Below, in pieces: positions 12,609 to 23,797 of a stretch of 64,000 nt of DNA (its first letter is position 1; each line of letters begins with the position of its first letter). A program made the translations under genes and the position numbers. The notes under the pieces were generated by a model. That model made no database searches. It was not told where the DNA came from and worked only from the letters and a program-made list of their open reading frames with translations. This stretch comes from Sequoia sempervirens (taxonomy: Eukaryota > Streptophyta > Pinopsida > Cupressales > Cupressaceae), in the NCBI GenBank assembly GCA_007258455.2, contig VDFB02321265.1, forward strand, positions 205,727-269,726, written 5' to 3'.

Positions 12609-13011
12609 TGTTGGAGTAATTAGGACATCACTTGATAATTAATTAATTATTAAGTCCCTTGTTACTTTATTCACTTAAGCTAAAATTAGGAGTAATTTTT
12701 ATTAATTAGATTGGGCTAAATATAGGTCAAGTTGTCTCATTCCATGACTTTGAGACTTGTCACAATTTAATGCAATCCTCATCTTTTATAAGCATGCACA
12801 TTCATTGTAATAATTCAATCCAATGTAATTCCATTCAAGTCAATTATAATTGTAGGTTAATCTCAATATAAGATGCTTGTGATACTTGTGTGGATTCAAT
12901 ATTTTCTCTCTTGGTTGCATAGAAAATTAGTTGCTTTGATCTCTCAATTGTGATAGGTGTTTTGGTTTCAGGGATTTTTGGAAATTGTGGGTTTCACTAT
13001 CAACTCCAACA
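12609..13011 (+). repeat. Left LTR of the element in LINE ORF1
   Basis: It starts TGTTGGAGTAATTAGG and ends CAACTCCAACA, directly before the primer site. It matches 16454-16879 with scattered changes and a short length difference. Confidence 0.88.
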
Positions 13012-13023
13012 TGGTATCAGAGC
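13012..13023 (+). promoter_or_regulatory. Primer-binding site (tRNA-Met type)
   Basis: TGGTATCAGAGC directly abuts the left LTR. It is the usual initiator tRNA-Met primer site of plant copia elements and fixes the element as plus strand. Confidence 0.9.
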
Positions 13024-13589
13024 ACCAAATCTATGACTTCCTATCCAAATTTTGAGAGAAAATTCTTCTGGTTTTTTAATCTGTTTTTCCAAAAAAAATT
13101 ATAAAAAGCCACTAGCCACTAGCTAAGGTTTTTTATCCTCTTTGACCTATTTTCATAAAACAGCCATAAACTTTGCATACAATGTCAAAATTGGGAAAAC
13201 AAGATATCATCAAAAAGTTGATTCTGAGAAATTTCTAGTGGCGGAGGTATCATTATCAGATTTTGCTACTGGTTCCTATTATTCTTAGTCAAAGTCAAAT
13301 CTTTATTTTTCACTTTCAAGATCATAACTTTTTTTATGTATCTTTGATTTTTGTGATTCCAATGATGTTGGAAAGGTATTTTAGAGCTCTTCAAATCCAC
13401 TGATGTACTTTTTCTAGAATCTACCCTAGGTATTTTTTTTTAGTTTTTTGTGATTTCACATTTTTTTCAATCACTTGGATGTCTTGGCACTTGCAAAGGA
13501 TATTTTTGTGTTGGATGAATTTATTTGATCTTATTTATATGTATTGAGGTTATTATTCTATGATGTTATCACTTAAGGAAGTATCATGG

Positions 13590-14300
13590 GTTTTTCTATC
13601 CATCCTTCATTGATCATCATGGAAAATGATAGCTATGAGTCTTGGTGAAACAACATCTTGACACGTCTCAAGTGGCTTGATATTTTTCCTTATCTATATG
13701 GACTCATACCTACACCAAACACACTAGGGATTTATTCAGCATGAGGTATTATTAGTAGTCATGTTCTAGGATTGATTTGTTCTAGTGTTGATCTTGACAC
13801 TATGTGTGTTGTATTAGACATTGATTGTCCCCACACACTTTGGAATCATCTTTGGGAGATCCATGGAGACCCTTATATCTCTCCATAGCCAAATGATGTT
13901 GTTTCAAACTATCTCATTACTCTTGCATGTGAATATTTCATACCCTTTGATGATGATACTTTAGAGGAGATTGAGTATATCATAGGTCTTGCATGTTGTG
14001 ATGGTTCAAATAATTATCTTCATGTTCCCACTCTTCATATCGAGACTTCATCACCATATTCTATTGTTCCTGATCATTTCGGCATCACCACATCTTTGGC
14101 CCCTATTGATTTAGTGTAGCAGGACATAATCTTCTTCTAGACATAGCTACTTGGGATTCGTATCTTTCACACATATCATCCTTATTTGTAGAGTCATATA
14201 TTGCAAGTTTGGAGGATTACTTTGAGTACATTCATATCCTCTTTATTGGAAATTGCATCATTTCTATTGTTCCACCATCTTCATCACCTTTGTAGCCTTT
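13590..14300 (+). pseudogene. copia-like gag remnant
   Basis: From about 13620 the frame reads MENDSYESW, then ILTRLKWLDIFPYLYG, then HTLWNHLWEIHGD (about 13835-13873). This follows the pattern of copia gag (UBN2-like): a W-x-W opening, a hydrophobic helix, then W-x2-L. Stops occur at several points and no zinc knuckle or protease follows. The fit is by pattern, so confidence is moderate. Confidence 0.5.
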
Positions 14301-14554
14301 TCTACATCATTCTTCATCGATTTTTGGATTAACATCATCTCTTTCTAACATGTGGACACATTATCACTTTTTAGAGGCACAAATCATTTGGATTTGAATT
14401 CTTGATTGACCCATCCTTTTGGATTGGTTTCTCCAATCATCAGTGGATTTGTTTCTTCCTAATGAGATAATTGTAGTTTATAGGTGTTCATCATTGGCAT
14501 AAGAGCTACTTCTTTATGTAGGATTCATATCCTCTTTTTATCTCCCCTATAGGG

Positions 14555-16170
14555 GTACTAATGCAAGAAGGGGAGGCCTTGCAACAAACTCAACACAATA
14601 TCAACCAACAAAATAATCATCAGATCACCAAACCCTCAAGTTCACATTATCTCAACCAATTCACTCAATTTCCTTGTAGCATAGGAAATCAACTTAATCA
14701 GTTATATCTTCTCAATGGCATTCTTTTAGACCAAGACCTAACTCATTTCAGGGACCCATCAAGGCACACAATCACATACCAACAAACCACTACTAGCTAC
14801 TTTGTAATAACTACCTCAAATCAAGTTTTCTACGCCAACTAGGCCTCAAATTAGGCCACTTTAACAAAGAAACTTATCTTGAAATTTGACCAAAACCTCC
14901 AAAAACATGTGGGAAACAATTTACAAGTTCTCAAACCAAAGAATTCACAATTTTTTTCCAGAAATGCAACCAACAAGATGCCTAACTCAAAAACCCTCCT
15001 TCAAGGCCAAAAATTAGGGTTTTACTGAAAGTCACTCATACAAGCTTATTCCAATCCTAAAAACTCATCAATCATCCTCTAAAATCTCTGAAAAAACTCA
15101 ATGAAATGTTAGAATCTACTGCCCAAAGATTCATAGCCTTTACCATTCAAAAACCTCACAATTTCATTAGGGAAACTCACTTTTCCCTCTTAGGGCATCA
15201 TGCCCAACACACTATCCAAGCTCCCCTGCTCTCACAAACACACACACATCTATTTTCTAACATATCAGACCCATTCCAGCAATAATAGTAGTCACATGGG
15301 GTGGAATGGGTGTATTTCACATTTAAATGACCTTCAAAACCCCAAAGATAGGGTTAACAAAGCAGTTTTGGAAAATTTAAGATTAAACACCACAAACTCA
15401 AAGGGAAACCCTCAAACCAATTGAAAATGAGTGCTAACACATATCTTTAAAGGCTTTCAAAAGTTCCCAAGCAATGCACCTTTGTACAGTACTGTACAAG
15501 TGCTAGAAAAGCAAAGAAAACAGTAAAATTTGAGAAAAAAAAGTTTTTAATTGATTTTTCCTATTCAAATCTCCAAGAGAGTGTGCACATTGATTTTTCT
15601 AGCCTTTATAGTACCCTTACAACCAAAATCAACCACCATAGCTTCCAAAAACTGATTTTTAGACTTCTTGCCAACCACCATAGTTGCCAAAAATTGATTT
15701 TTAGACTTTTTAGAGTGTGCACATTGATTTTTCTAGCCTTTATAGGACCCTTACAACCAAAATCAACCACCATAGCTGCCAAAATCTGAGAAAAAAAGAG
15801 TTTTTAATTGATTTTTCCTATTCAAATCTCCAAGAGAGTGTGCACATTGATTTTTCTAGCCTTTATAGGACCCTTACAACCAAAATTAACCAACATAGCT
15901 GCCAAAAACTGATTTTTAGACTTCTTGACCGTTGGTATTCCATATATCTGCCTTTTATAACTTTTCAAATTTGCAATTTTGCACAATTTGCAACTTTTTA
16001 GCATTTTTGCACATTTTGAAACCCAAAACTCCTAAACACCTAAATACCATCAAATAGGACTTATTACAATATAAAATTGTCTTATTGACCTTATTTAGAC
16101 AAAATGACTCATAACTAGAGCCTATTGTTAATCAACCTAGATTGACAACTTTTATTCCAAGGTGCTCCTA
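14555..16170. other. Non-coding body of the LTR element, with internal repeats
   Basis: This CA-rich stretch has no recognised coding domain. It contains a perfect 18-bp palindrome (15482-15499) and a partial tandem array (15540-15925). It ends in GGTGCTCCTACACCA, close to the end of the 1.9 kb LTRs at 39116 and 41737. It could be a diverged solo LTR of that family, but no flanking duplication was found. Confidence 0.4.
15540..15925. repeat. Tandem array, about 125-135 bp units
   Basis: The motif GTGTGCACATTGATTTTTC, followed by TAGCCTTTATAG and ACCCTTACAACCAAAAT, occurs three times (near 15580, 15714 and 15837). The companion motif TTTTTAATTGATTTTTCC occurs at about 15544 and 15801. Confidence 0.75.
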
Positions 16171-16441
16171 CACCAAGGACATCTATTGTATTTATATGAT
16201 AGAATCAATCCTTGGGGTGTTACATTGAGTCCTCCTATCCTTCTTTCACTAGTGAACTCATTTCTTTTTCTCTCTTTTGGAGAGGATTTTTTCTCATGTG
16301 GTTTTCTTCTTTTCTCTAGTTATGAGAGATTCATTTATTTGTACATGGGTACCTCATTAGAACTTGTATCTCAGACCCATCCATGCATCCATCATTGCAT
16401 TCTTCATCAAGGTTTTTTTATCTTCTCCCTAAGTTGATCTT

Positions 16442-16453
16442 AAGGGGAGGGGG
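16442..16453 (+). promoter_or_regulatory. Polypurine tract
   Basis: AAGGGGAGGGGG lies directly before the right LTR at 16454. It is the expected plus-strand primer for the element at 12609-16879. Confidence 0.85.
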
Positions 16454-16879
16454 TGATTGAGTAATTAGGACATCACTTGATAATTAATTAACAATTAACT
16501 CCCTTATTACTTTATTCACTTAAGATAAACTTAGGAGTGTTTTTTATTAATTATATTGGGCTAAATACAGGTCAAGTTGTCTCATTGCATGAGATTAAGA
16601 CACTTGTCACAATTTAATGCAATCCTCATCTAGGGTTTGTGTTTCATGCTTTTATAAGCATGCACATTCATTGTAATAATTCAATCCAATGTAATTCCAT
16701 TAAATTCAATTACAATTGAATTTTAATCTCAATATTAGATGCTTGTGTGATACTTGTGTGGATTCAATCTTTTCTCTCTTGGTTGCATAGAAAATCAGTT
16801 GCTTTGATATCTCATTTTTGATAAGTGTTTTGGCTATAGGAATTTTTGTGAATTGTGGGGTTCACCATCAACTCCAAAA
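16454..16879 (+). repeat. Right LTR of the element in LINE ORF1
   Basis: It starts TGATTGAGTAATTAGG and ends AACTCCAAAA, where the expected CA end has decayed. It pairs with 12609-13011. Confidence 0.85.
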
Positions 16880-16884
16880 AAACC

Positions 16885-17360
16885 CAAGCATCCAAGCCCT
16901 AATGTACAATCCTCCATTTCCCATGAATTAGGGTCCACCCTTTAAAATATTATCACGATCAAATTTTGATTGAAAATAATTTGGATAAACCCTAAAGCCA
17001 AAAAGTTGATTTCAAGATTTAAACCCAACCATTTTTACCAATCCATGCCCTAATCCTCTCCATCAATGGCCAAATCTTGATAAATTTTGCAATTACAACA
17101 TTCTTTTTCATTTTTTTCACCTTTGAATTGAGAATTTCCTCAAGGATACTTATTTAAGGGATTTCTTATGAGATCTCTAGGTTGACATTCCCAATTGACA
17201 TCCATTTAATTCTTCTTGATTCTTTGTGGTGGTCCTCCTCTTCCTCAAAAAGGATTTTTTTTATCACCTCTACTTCATTATTCACCTCTACCTCTTCTTC
17301 AAACTCCCCATCTTCTCTTCCCACACTACCTTTATTGAATCCTTGCCTTTTTTCACTCTA
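16885..17360 (-). pseudogene. LINE ORF1, N-terminal half (DUF4283-like)
   Basis: On the minus strand the blocks KNVVIAKFIKIWPLMERIRAWI (split here as KNVVIAKF and WPLMERIRAWI, about 17040-17110), then FKGWTLIHGKW and LDAWVF (about 16885-16950), match the DUF4283 pattern of plant LINE ORF1. It is the half missing from 11640-12603. Stops are present. Upstream there is a Glu-rich tract (about 17225-17330). Confidence 0.65.
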
Positions 17361-18896
17361 CTTAAGTTTGGTCATTGTCTCATCATATTTTGCATGATAA
17401 TATAAATATAATATAATTTATAATTTATATTTAATATAATAAAATATATAATTTTATGAATTGTTTGATAAAGACTAAAAGAAGGCAATATGTTAAGTCC
17501 TTCCATGAAACACTTACCACATAATTTTATTCTTTTCACCTAAGTGATCAAAATTTTTCCATACATTTCAAAAAAAAGTGAAAAAAGTTGCATGAGAATG
17601 GAAACAAAAAGGTAGTAATGTTAAAGAGGGCCCACACTAAGTGTCAACACTTAGTGTGTGTTATTTAAGCTAGTCATGCTAACCTTGTGAGATTCTAGTA
17701 CTAAAATATCTTAGTGTCTCTTGAGATCTATGTTAAAATAAATGAGAGGAGGTCCTTCTTGTGATCTCCACTAGGCTAGGTCACCCAAAAAATCCTAAAC
17801 TTACCAATCATATATAAATATAATTAATTAAATGTTGAAGCAAAACATGATAAAGTAATGGCTAATTCATATAATTGGCATAATATGTCACCAATAAAAT
17901 TATAAAAAGTCACACTAACAAGAGTGTATGTCAATGCATATTTATTATGCAATACACAATTATAAATTGGTTGATCATCACTCAAATTCTTAATAAATTG
18001 GGTACTCAATCTATGTTTATTATATTCTTACAAAAATTTAATAATGTACTAATATTTTGCTCACATCCAATTGTAAGGGTAAGACTTACATACATATGGA
18101 AATTTTCATTTAGTAATGCCTTTTTTTAGAATTCCTTAATATGATTACATATTAAAAAATAGAACAATCTTGTGAGAAGTTGGGCTCATTACCTTAGCCT
18201 TTGTTTATTCACATTCACACACATGCCCATACATTTGTCATCACCTTATCTATTTTCACCCACTTTCCTATGCATTCTACATTTATTGCATCATTAAATA
18301 TCATGCATTTATTGTATGCATAAACTTTAATGGTCCATAATTTTGTGTAATTCTCATGGGTACATGATCAATATCATTTACATAGATCTAATCTATATCT
18401 TTTTAAAATTTAAATTTAAATTTTCTTAACTTCTATATATTCTAGATGTTGTGAGATAACCCACACATTTATGATGATTTTTTATGTCTTGGTATTTAAA
18501 GGTATTAAATTGTATTAATTTCACATCCTTGTATGTCCTCTCTTTCAAGAGTACCCAAGGAAAAATTATTGCAAGAAAAATATATATTTTTGCATTAAAA
18601 TGAATTAGAAAATGAATAATCATCATTTAATACATATGGATAATTTCTTGTTGTATGCCAATCCTTTGCACAATTACAAAGTATTTTTCTAAGGAATTAA
18701 CAAAGAGAATGTGTACCCTAGCCATATAATTTCCTCATAAAAGTATTTTAAAATATCATTGTCCTTATTGTAGAGATGGCATCAATAATTTGGTAAACCA
18801 AAGAGGATTATACAACTAATAGAATTAAATTTATGAGTTATAAGATAGATCCAAAAATATGCAAGTGATCTACAAGTTTGGATTCAACCTTCCACA
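17361..18896. other. AT-rich DNA between LINE and copia element
   Basis: No gene or element was recognised. The stretch holds TATAAT-rich runs (17396-17460) and a short perfect hairpin (17633-17658). It forms the left flank of the copia element; the right flank resumes at 35422. Confidence 0.6.
17633..17658. repeat. Perfect 11-bp stem hairpin
   Basis: CACACTAAGTG and CACTTAGTGTG are exact inverted copies around a TCAA loop. No T-run follows that would suggest a terminator, and no element end was tied to it. Confidence 0.8.
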
Positions 18897-19492
18897 TGTA
18901 AGGAAGCTAAGGTAGCGGAACAACTTCCTACACTAACCTTGAGAGGAGAATAATGCAAAAAAATTACATATCTTTAACGGTTACAAAATTTAAATAAAAA
19001 TAAACACAAATATCATGCATACCACAACTCAATGATTTGTGTAGGGAAAACCCTTTTGGGAGAAAGACCCCACACTCCAAAAGCCACCCAATATATTATT
19101 CAAAAATCAAAAGATTACAATATACTTGTAGAGCAAGCTTCTCACAGAAGTATCACCACCAAATATCAAGAGACGACATGACCACTATCAGACTCTCAAA
19201 ATACACCCACGTCTACATACATCCCATATTCTTATAACAAGCTTTTGGAACCTTCTAGAATTAGGGTTTTACAAGGTCATTTTTCATTTGATGTGTTAAC
19301 GAAAAAACCTTGACATGTCAGCGAGAAAAAAACCTTGACGTGCCAACGAATTTTTTTTTTAGTGCTTTGCCCTGAACCCCACATCTTGTAACGAGTGTAT
19401 AGTATTTGCATTATCAGTTGCCACATACCAATATACATCCTAACAACAATAAACCGTATATAATTTCAAGGTTGAGACACATTTTTCCAACA
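18897..19492 (-). repeat. copia LTR, left (3' LTR of the element)
   Basis: It starts TGTAAGGAAGCTAAGG and ends TTTTTCCAACA. The pair at 34820-35421 looks roughly 88-90% identical by eye. It contains the copia LTR block AACCCTTTTGGGAG (about 19049). Confidence 0.92.
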
Positions 19493-19506
19493 AATCTCCC
19501 ACTTGT
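19493..19506 (-). promoter_or_regulatory. Polypurine tract of the copia element
   Basis: Read on the minus strand this is ACAAGTGGGAGATT, directly before the LTR start TGTTGG. It is the classic copia plus-strand primer. Confidence 0.85.
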
Positions 19507-20924
19507 CAAACACCTTGCAAGAGCAATGTGAGGGTGTAACCATTGTCTCTTTAATTGATAGGGGTTGAAAGGACCATAGTCTTTAAACACCATATGAACT
19601 TCTCTATCCTCAAAGGCTTAGTTAAAGAATCAACAAAATTCATCAAATTCTTTACCTTAACTAGCTTCACCCTACCATCTTCAACCATATCTCTAACAAA
19701 ATGATACTACACATCAATGTGCTTGGTCTTGGCATGAAACGTTGGGTTCTTAGCTAGACATATCACACTCTAACTATCGTAATAAATTTTCATTTCACCT
19801 TGTTTTATTCTAATATCTGAACATAGTATCTTAAGCCAAATAGCTTCTTTACAAGCATGAGTAGTTGCCATTTATTGTGCTTCAGTAGTGGACAAAGCAA
19901 CCACAACCTGTCGCTTACTCATCCAACTAATTGCACCACCAAATAAAGTAAACACATAAGCACCGGTGGATCTTTTGCTATCAACATCACCTGCCCAGTC
20001 TGAATCCACATAACCATGAATATCAAGGGAAATCTCATCTTTAGTCATATTACTATGATAGCATAAGGAATAATCTAAGGTACCGTGCAAATATATGAAG
20101 ACTCTTTTAACTACATCCCAATGAACTCTACCAACATTAGACATATATATGGAAAGAACTCCCACTACTTGAGCAATGTTTGGTCTAGTACAAACCATAG
20201 CATACATCAAACTTCCATTTTCACTCTAGTAAGGCACTCTGCTCATGTCTTCCATATTTGATGGAGATGTTGGGCAATCTAAAATAGATAACTTTGTTCC
20301 AACCGAAATAGGAACACACAATGGTCTACAATCTTGCAGATCAAACCTCTATAAAAATGAGTTGACATACTTGCTTTGCCCAAGCCATAGTTTTTTGTTC
20401 ACTCTATCTCTTTTAATTTCCATCCCAAGAATGAGTTTAGTTACACCAAGATCTTTCATTTCAAATTTAGCAGCAAGTTGAGATTTTAGTTTTGAAATCA
20501 TACATTTCCCTCTACAAATAAATAACATATCATCAACATATAATGCAATAAATAGGAAATGATCACCATCAATTTTATAATAAATACAATGATATGATTT
20601 AGAATGCTCAAATCCAAAACTCAACACATATGTATCAAATTTTTGTTACATCCTAGGACTCTGTTTTAAGCCATACAAAGATTTCTTTAATTTGCAAACC
20701 AACTTACTTTTACCTTTCACCACATAGTGCTCTAGTTGTGTCATATAAATATCCTCCTCCAAATCACCATGAAGGAAAGTAGTTTTCACATCCATTTGCT
20801 CAACCTCTAAATCATAAGTAGCAACAATAGAAAGAAAAAATCTAATGGATGTCATTTTTGCAACAAGAGAAAATATCTCACCATAATCAACACCCTCAAC
20901 TTGAGAGTAACCCTTCACAACCAA
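19507..20924 (-). pseudogene. copia reverse transcriptase and RNase H (few stops)
   Basis: From 20924 leftward: KGYSQVEGVDYGEIFSLVAK and QMDVKTTFLHGDLEEDIYM are RT blocks with the first catalytic Asp region. LYGLKQSPRM ends at about 20646. The active site YVDDML is at about 20525-20540. LKDLG-type EMKDLGVTKLILGMEI follows. RNase H starts near 20210 (YAMVCTRPNIAQVVG, DSDWAGDVDSKRSTGAYVF at about 20000) and continues to DSLTKPL near 19620. RT makes element cDNA; RNase H removes the RNA template. Stops occur near 20640, 20225 and 19875, so translation would fail, but all catalytic blocks are readable. Confidence 0.92.
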
Positions 20925-21077
20925 CCTTGCTTTTTACTTCTCAATACCTCCATCTAAACCAATCTTTTTCTTGAACACCCATTTACAACCAACAGTTTTT
21001 TGTCCTTCAGGCAATGGTACAAGATCCCATGTATCATTCTTTTTAAAATATAGCATTTCTTCATCCATAGCAATCTT

Positions 21078-22013
21078 CTAGGATGTTGCATCATTCATAC
21101 CTACTGCCTCTTCTATAGATTTGGGTTCATCCATGTTATTAGTCAAAGCAAAAATACATCTCCAATCATCAGTTGAATACCTTTTAGGTGGTTGTTTATT
21201 CCTTGTAGACCTACGAACAAGCTGAGTTGGAGGTTCTTCCTCCTCTTTTGATGACCTAGAGCTAGATGAGCTCTCCTCAACTTCTTGTCTATCCTTGGTC
21301 CTCAATTCGACTTTCTCAACTGTAGAAGAAAATTGAATCACATCTTCATGTTTACTTGGTTTCCATGTAACAAAAGAAGGTTTAGTTTCTCTAAAAATAA
21401 CACTTCTACTACATATTACCTTTTTTGCAATAGGATTCCAAAGCTTGTATCCTTTCACACCATAACTAAATCTGATGAAGATAAATTTCACAGCCTTGTT
21501 CTCCAACTTTGTTCACTACTCCTTTGGTACATGTGCATATGCATCGCAACCAAAAATTCTAAGATGTCTTAATGAAGGATTACGAGCTAACCATGCATCT
21601 ATAGGTATCTTATCAACAAGAGCTAATGTAGGAGACCTGTTAATCAGGTAATAGGTAGTGGCAACAACTTCATCCCAAAACCTTTGTTCTAGGCCAGCAC
21701 CACTCAACATACTCCTAGCCTTCTCCATCAATGTCATGTTCATTCTTTTTGCAACCCCATTCTATTGTGGAGAATATGGAGTTGTCTTCTGTCTATGAAT
21801 ACCACAATATTTACAAAATCTATCAAAATCATTAGAGAAAAATTCACTGCCATTATTAGCCCTCAAACATTTTATTTTCTTTCTAGTTTGTAACTCAACC
21901 ATTACTTTAAATTCTTTAACTTGACTGAAAACTTCTGATTTACTCTTTACAAAATATACCCATGTCCTTCTACTATAATCATCAATAAATGAAACATAAT
22001 ATGTGGATTTACC
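21078..22013 (-). pseudogene. copia integrase, C-terminal part
   Basis: The core resumes at 22013 with STYYVSFIDDYSRRTWVYF, followed by CLRANNGSEFF, where the second catalytic Asp of the usual SDNGGEF motif reads Asn. Next come FWDEVVATTYYLINRSP (about 21640-21690), the FGCDAYAHVPKE block (about 21520-21555), a KFIFIRFSYGVKGYKLW segment and a Ser/Glu-rich linker with TRNKQPPKR. The N-terminal part of integrase is at 33139-33578 on the far side of the insertion. Integrase joins cDNA to host DNA. The Asp-to-Asn change would inactivate this copy. Confidence 0.9.
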
Positions 22014-22438
22014 TGTAGACACCTAAATTTGGACACTTAATTTATCCAAATTTATCCCTTTTCATCTAAGCATCCCCTTATCCGCATTAATTAAGTAATA
22101 CTGCTATTATTTAATTAATAACTTTAATTCTGCCAAATCCCTAAGGTATTTAATCAATAATACCTTATCTCTTTAATCCTCCTTCCATCGAATGAATTAA
22201 TAAAATAGGACATTTATTTAATTCTTCACATGTCACATCCTCCATCTTTTATTATCTAATCTTAATCCTTCTTCTAATATCATCATTAGGATGTGCACAT
22301 GCCTAATCCTTGATTAGGAGGTGTCACATCCTCCAACTTTTGCAAGTTGGCCTCTAATCTTTCTTAGCCACCTAACCTTCCTCTAACCCCTCATCAACTT
22401 GTCTAATCCACCCCTTTAGTCAACTCTTCCCATCCCCC

Positions 22439-22758
22439 AAGGAATTTTTAATTCCTTTTGTCTTCCCAAAGTCCTTTGAGGAATTTTTAATTCCACTCTC
22501 ATCTTTCAAGGAATATTAAATTCCTTTTCTCTTCCCCATGTCTTTTATGACATGTGCCCTTGGTCAACCTTATTAAAGGCCTTCCCCTTTTGGACAAGGC
22601 ACTCCACTTCCCCATGTGAATTTTTAATTCACTTTTTAATCCCCCAATGCACTCAAAAGGAATTTTTAATTCCTTCACTTCTTCCCACATGTCCTCTCTT
22701 TATTCTTTATTCTTTCCCCTCTCCCCATAAGGATATTTGAGGAATTTTTAATTCCTCA
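22439..22758. repeat. Six AATT-centred inverted repeats in the LTR
   Basis: GGAATTTTTAATTCC or close variants occur near 22440, 22479, 22510, 22617, 22658 and 22741. Flanking bases extend the symmetry in most copies (AAGG...CCTT, GAGG...CCTC, GTG...CAC). The same set is in the right LTR at about 32216-32535. They lie upstream of the TATA box, in the part of the LTR that normally holds enhancers. Confidence 0.85.
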
Positions 22759-23014
22759 CATGTCCTCTCACCCACATGGGACAAGGACATCATTTATGAG
22801 GATATCTTGACCAAATCCCTATGGTCCTTTGAAGTACATCCATGTCATGTACTTCCCTTACACCTCATGTCCACCTCATCTTTTTTAAGCCTCTCCCCTT
22901 GCCACATGTTAGGATGTGAGGGCTTGTGAGTTTTCAACTCACCATAGCCCTACATCTTGGCCATGTTGGGATCAATCTCAACCGTCCATTTCTTCTTGGA
23001 ATTCTCAAAATTCT

Positions 23015-23021
23015 TATAAAT
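23015..23021 (+). promoter_or_regulatory. LTR TATA box
   Basis: TATAAAT followed by ACCCC is conserved in both LTRs (the other at 32792-32798). Its position, about two thirds into the LTR, fits the element promoter. Confidence 0.65.
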
Positions 23022-23360
23022 ACCCCTTTTTTTCTCTCATTAAAGGGGAGATCATTTTGCTAGCCAAACTCTTGCAATTTTATTTCTCAATCTACACAGC
23101 CATTTTCATGCTTTCATCCATTTCCATCCATCCTCACATCATCATCTAGTTTGCATATCTTGCCATCCAAGGAGCATACACATCAAAGATCGAAGGGCCA
23201 ACCAAAGGATCGATTCGACACAAGGTATAAAGTTCCATTTGTTGTTTTTATCTTGTGTTGATTCCAACTTAGGCTAATCTTGAGGTGTAGGTTGTTTTGG
23301 TGTTTATTTGCACTCTTTAGTTTGTTGCTCATTTTCTAACGCATATATCGACCTATCACA

Positions 23361-23385
23361 TTTCTGCACGCCTGGTGGGACCCAC
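23361..23385 (+). promoter_or_regulatory. Probable primer-binding region of the G-patch element
   Basis: Directly after the left LTR the sequence reads TTTCTGCACGCCTGGTGGG then ACCC. It resembles the GGCACGCC...GTGGGACC region after Tat-like gypsy LTRs. The tRNA was not identified. Confidence 0.5.
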
Positions 23386-23446
23386 AAATGGGTCTTTTTC
23401 TTTCACGTTTGTTGTTTTTGGCATTTTTGCAGGTTCAGGTTATAGA

Positions 23447-23797
23447 GTGGCAGACTTGACCTTCTGGTGGCGGACCTGACCTCTTCGGTGGTGGACCTGA
23501 CCTTCCAGTGGTGGACTTGACCTTTCAGTGGCGGACCTGACCTCTCTGTTGGCAGAATTGACCTCCGGTGGCGGACCTGACCCTCCAGTGGCGGACCTAA
23601 CCCTCCGGTGACAGACTTGACCTTCCAATGGTGGACTTGACCTTCTGGTGGCAGACCTGACCTCTCTGTTGGCAGAACTGACCTTCCAGTGGCAGACCTG
23701 ACCTTCCAGTGGCGGACCTGACCCTCCGGTGGTAGACCTGACCCTCTAGTGGCAAACTTGACCTTCCGGTGGGACCTCTAGTGGCGGAACTGACCTC
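23447..23797. repeat. 21-bp minisatellite array 1
   Basis: About 16 copies of a unit like GGTGGCGGACCTGACCTTCC vary in length (18-24 bp) and at a few positions. It is GC-rich against an AT-rich background. Open frames across it on the minus strand are a by-product of the period. Confidence 0.92.

Larger units (their letters stand above)
12609..16879 (+). mobile_element. Non-autonomous LTR element inside LINE ORF1
   Basis: Two similar LTRs (12609-13011 and 16454-16879) bound the element. A perfect tRNA-Met type primer site, TGGTATCAGAGC, follows the left LTR. A polypurine tract (AAGGGGAGGGGG) precedes the right LTR. Flanking duplications are ACACC and AAACC, one mismatch. The body holds only a decayed copia-like gag and non-coding DNA; no RT or integrase is visible. 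LINE ORF1 similarity continues on both sides, which confirms the insertion. Confidence 0.86.
5850..17360 (-). mobile_element. Decayed plant LINE (L1-type), split by two LTR insertions
   Basis: On the minus strand the order is ORF1 (DUF4283-like domain, CCHC), then ORF2 (endonuclease, RT, zinc-binding region, RNase H). ORF1 is cut by an LTR element at 12609-16879 and ORF2 by a solo LTR at 9825-11053. In both cases LINE coding resumes across the insertion. Without the insertions the LINE would be near 6 kb, normal for a plant L1. The right (5') limit is set by the loss of ORF1 similarity near 17360. The 3' limit near 5850-6280 is uncertain; the zone has a duplicated 40-bp motif and no clear poly(A). 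Confidence 0.85.
22014..23360 (+). repeat. Left LTR of the G-patch element
   Basis: It runs from TGTAGACACCTAAATTTGG to CCTATCACA, 1347 bp. It is close to identical with 31791-33138, differing by scattered single bases (about 97% by eye). It contains a TATA box (23015-23021) and six short inverted repeats around AATTTTTAATT. Confidence 0.95.

Noticed and set aside
14555..16170. A solo LTR related to the 1.9 kb LTR family
   Set aside because: The right end is similar (GGTGCTCC..ACACCA) but the left end does not match and no 5-bp duplication flanks it.
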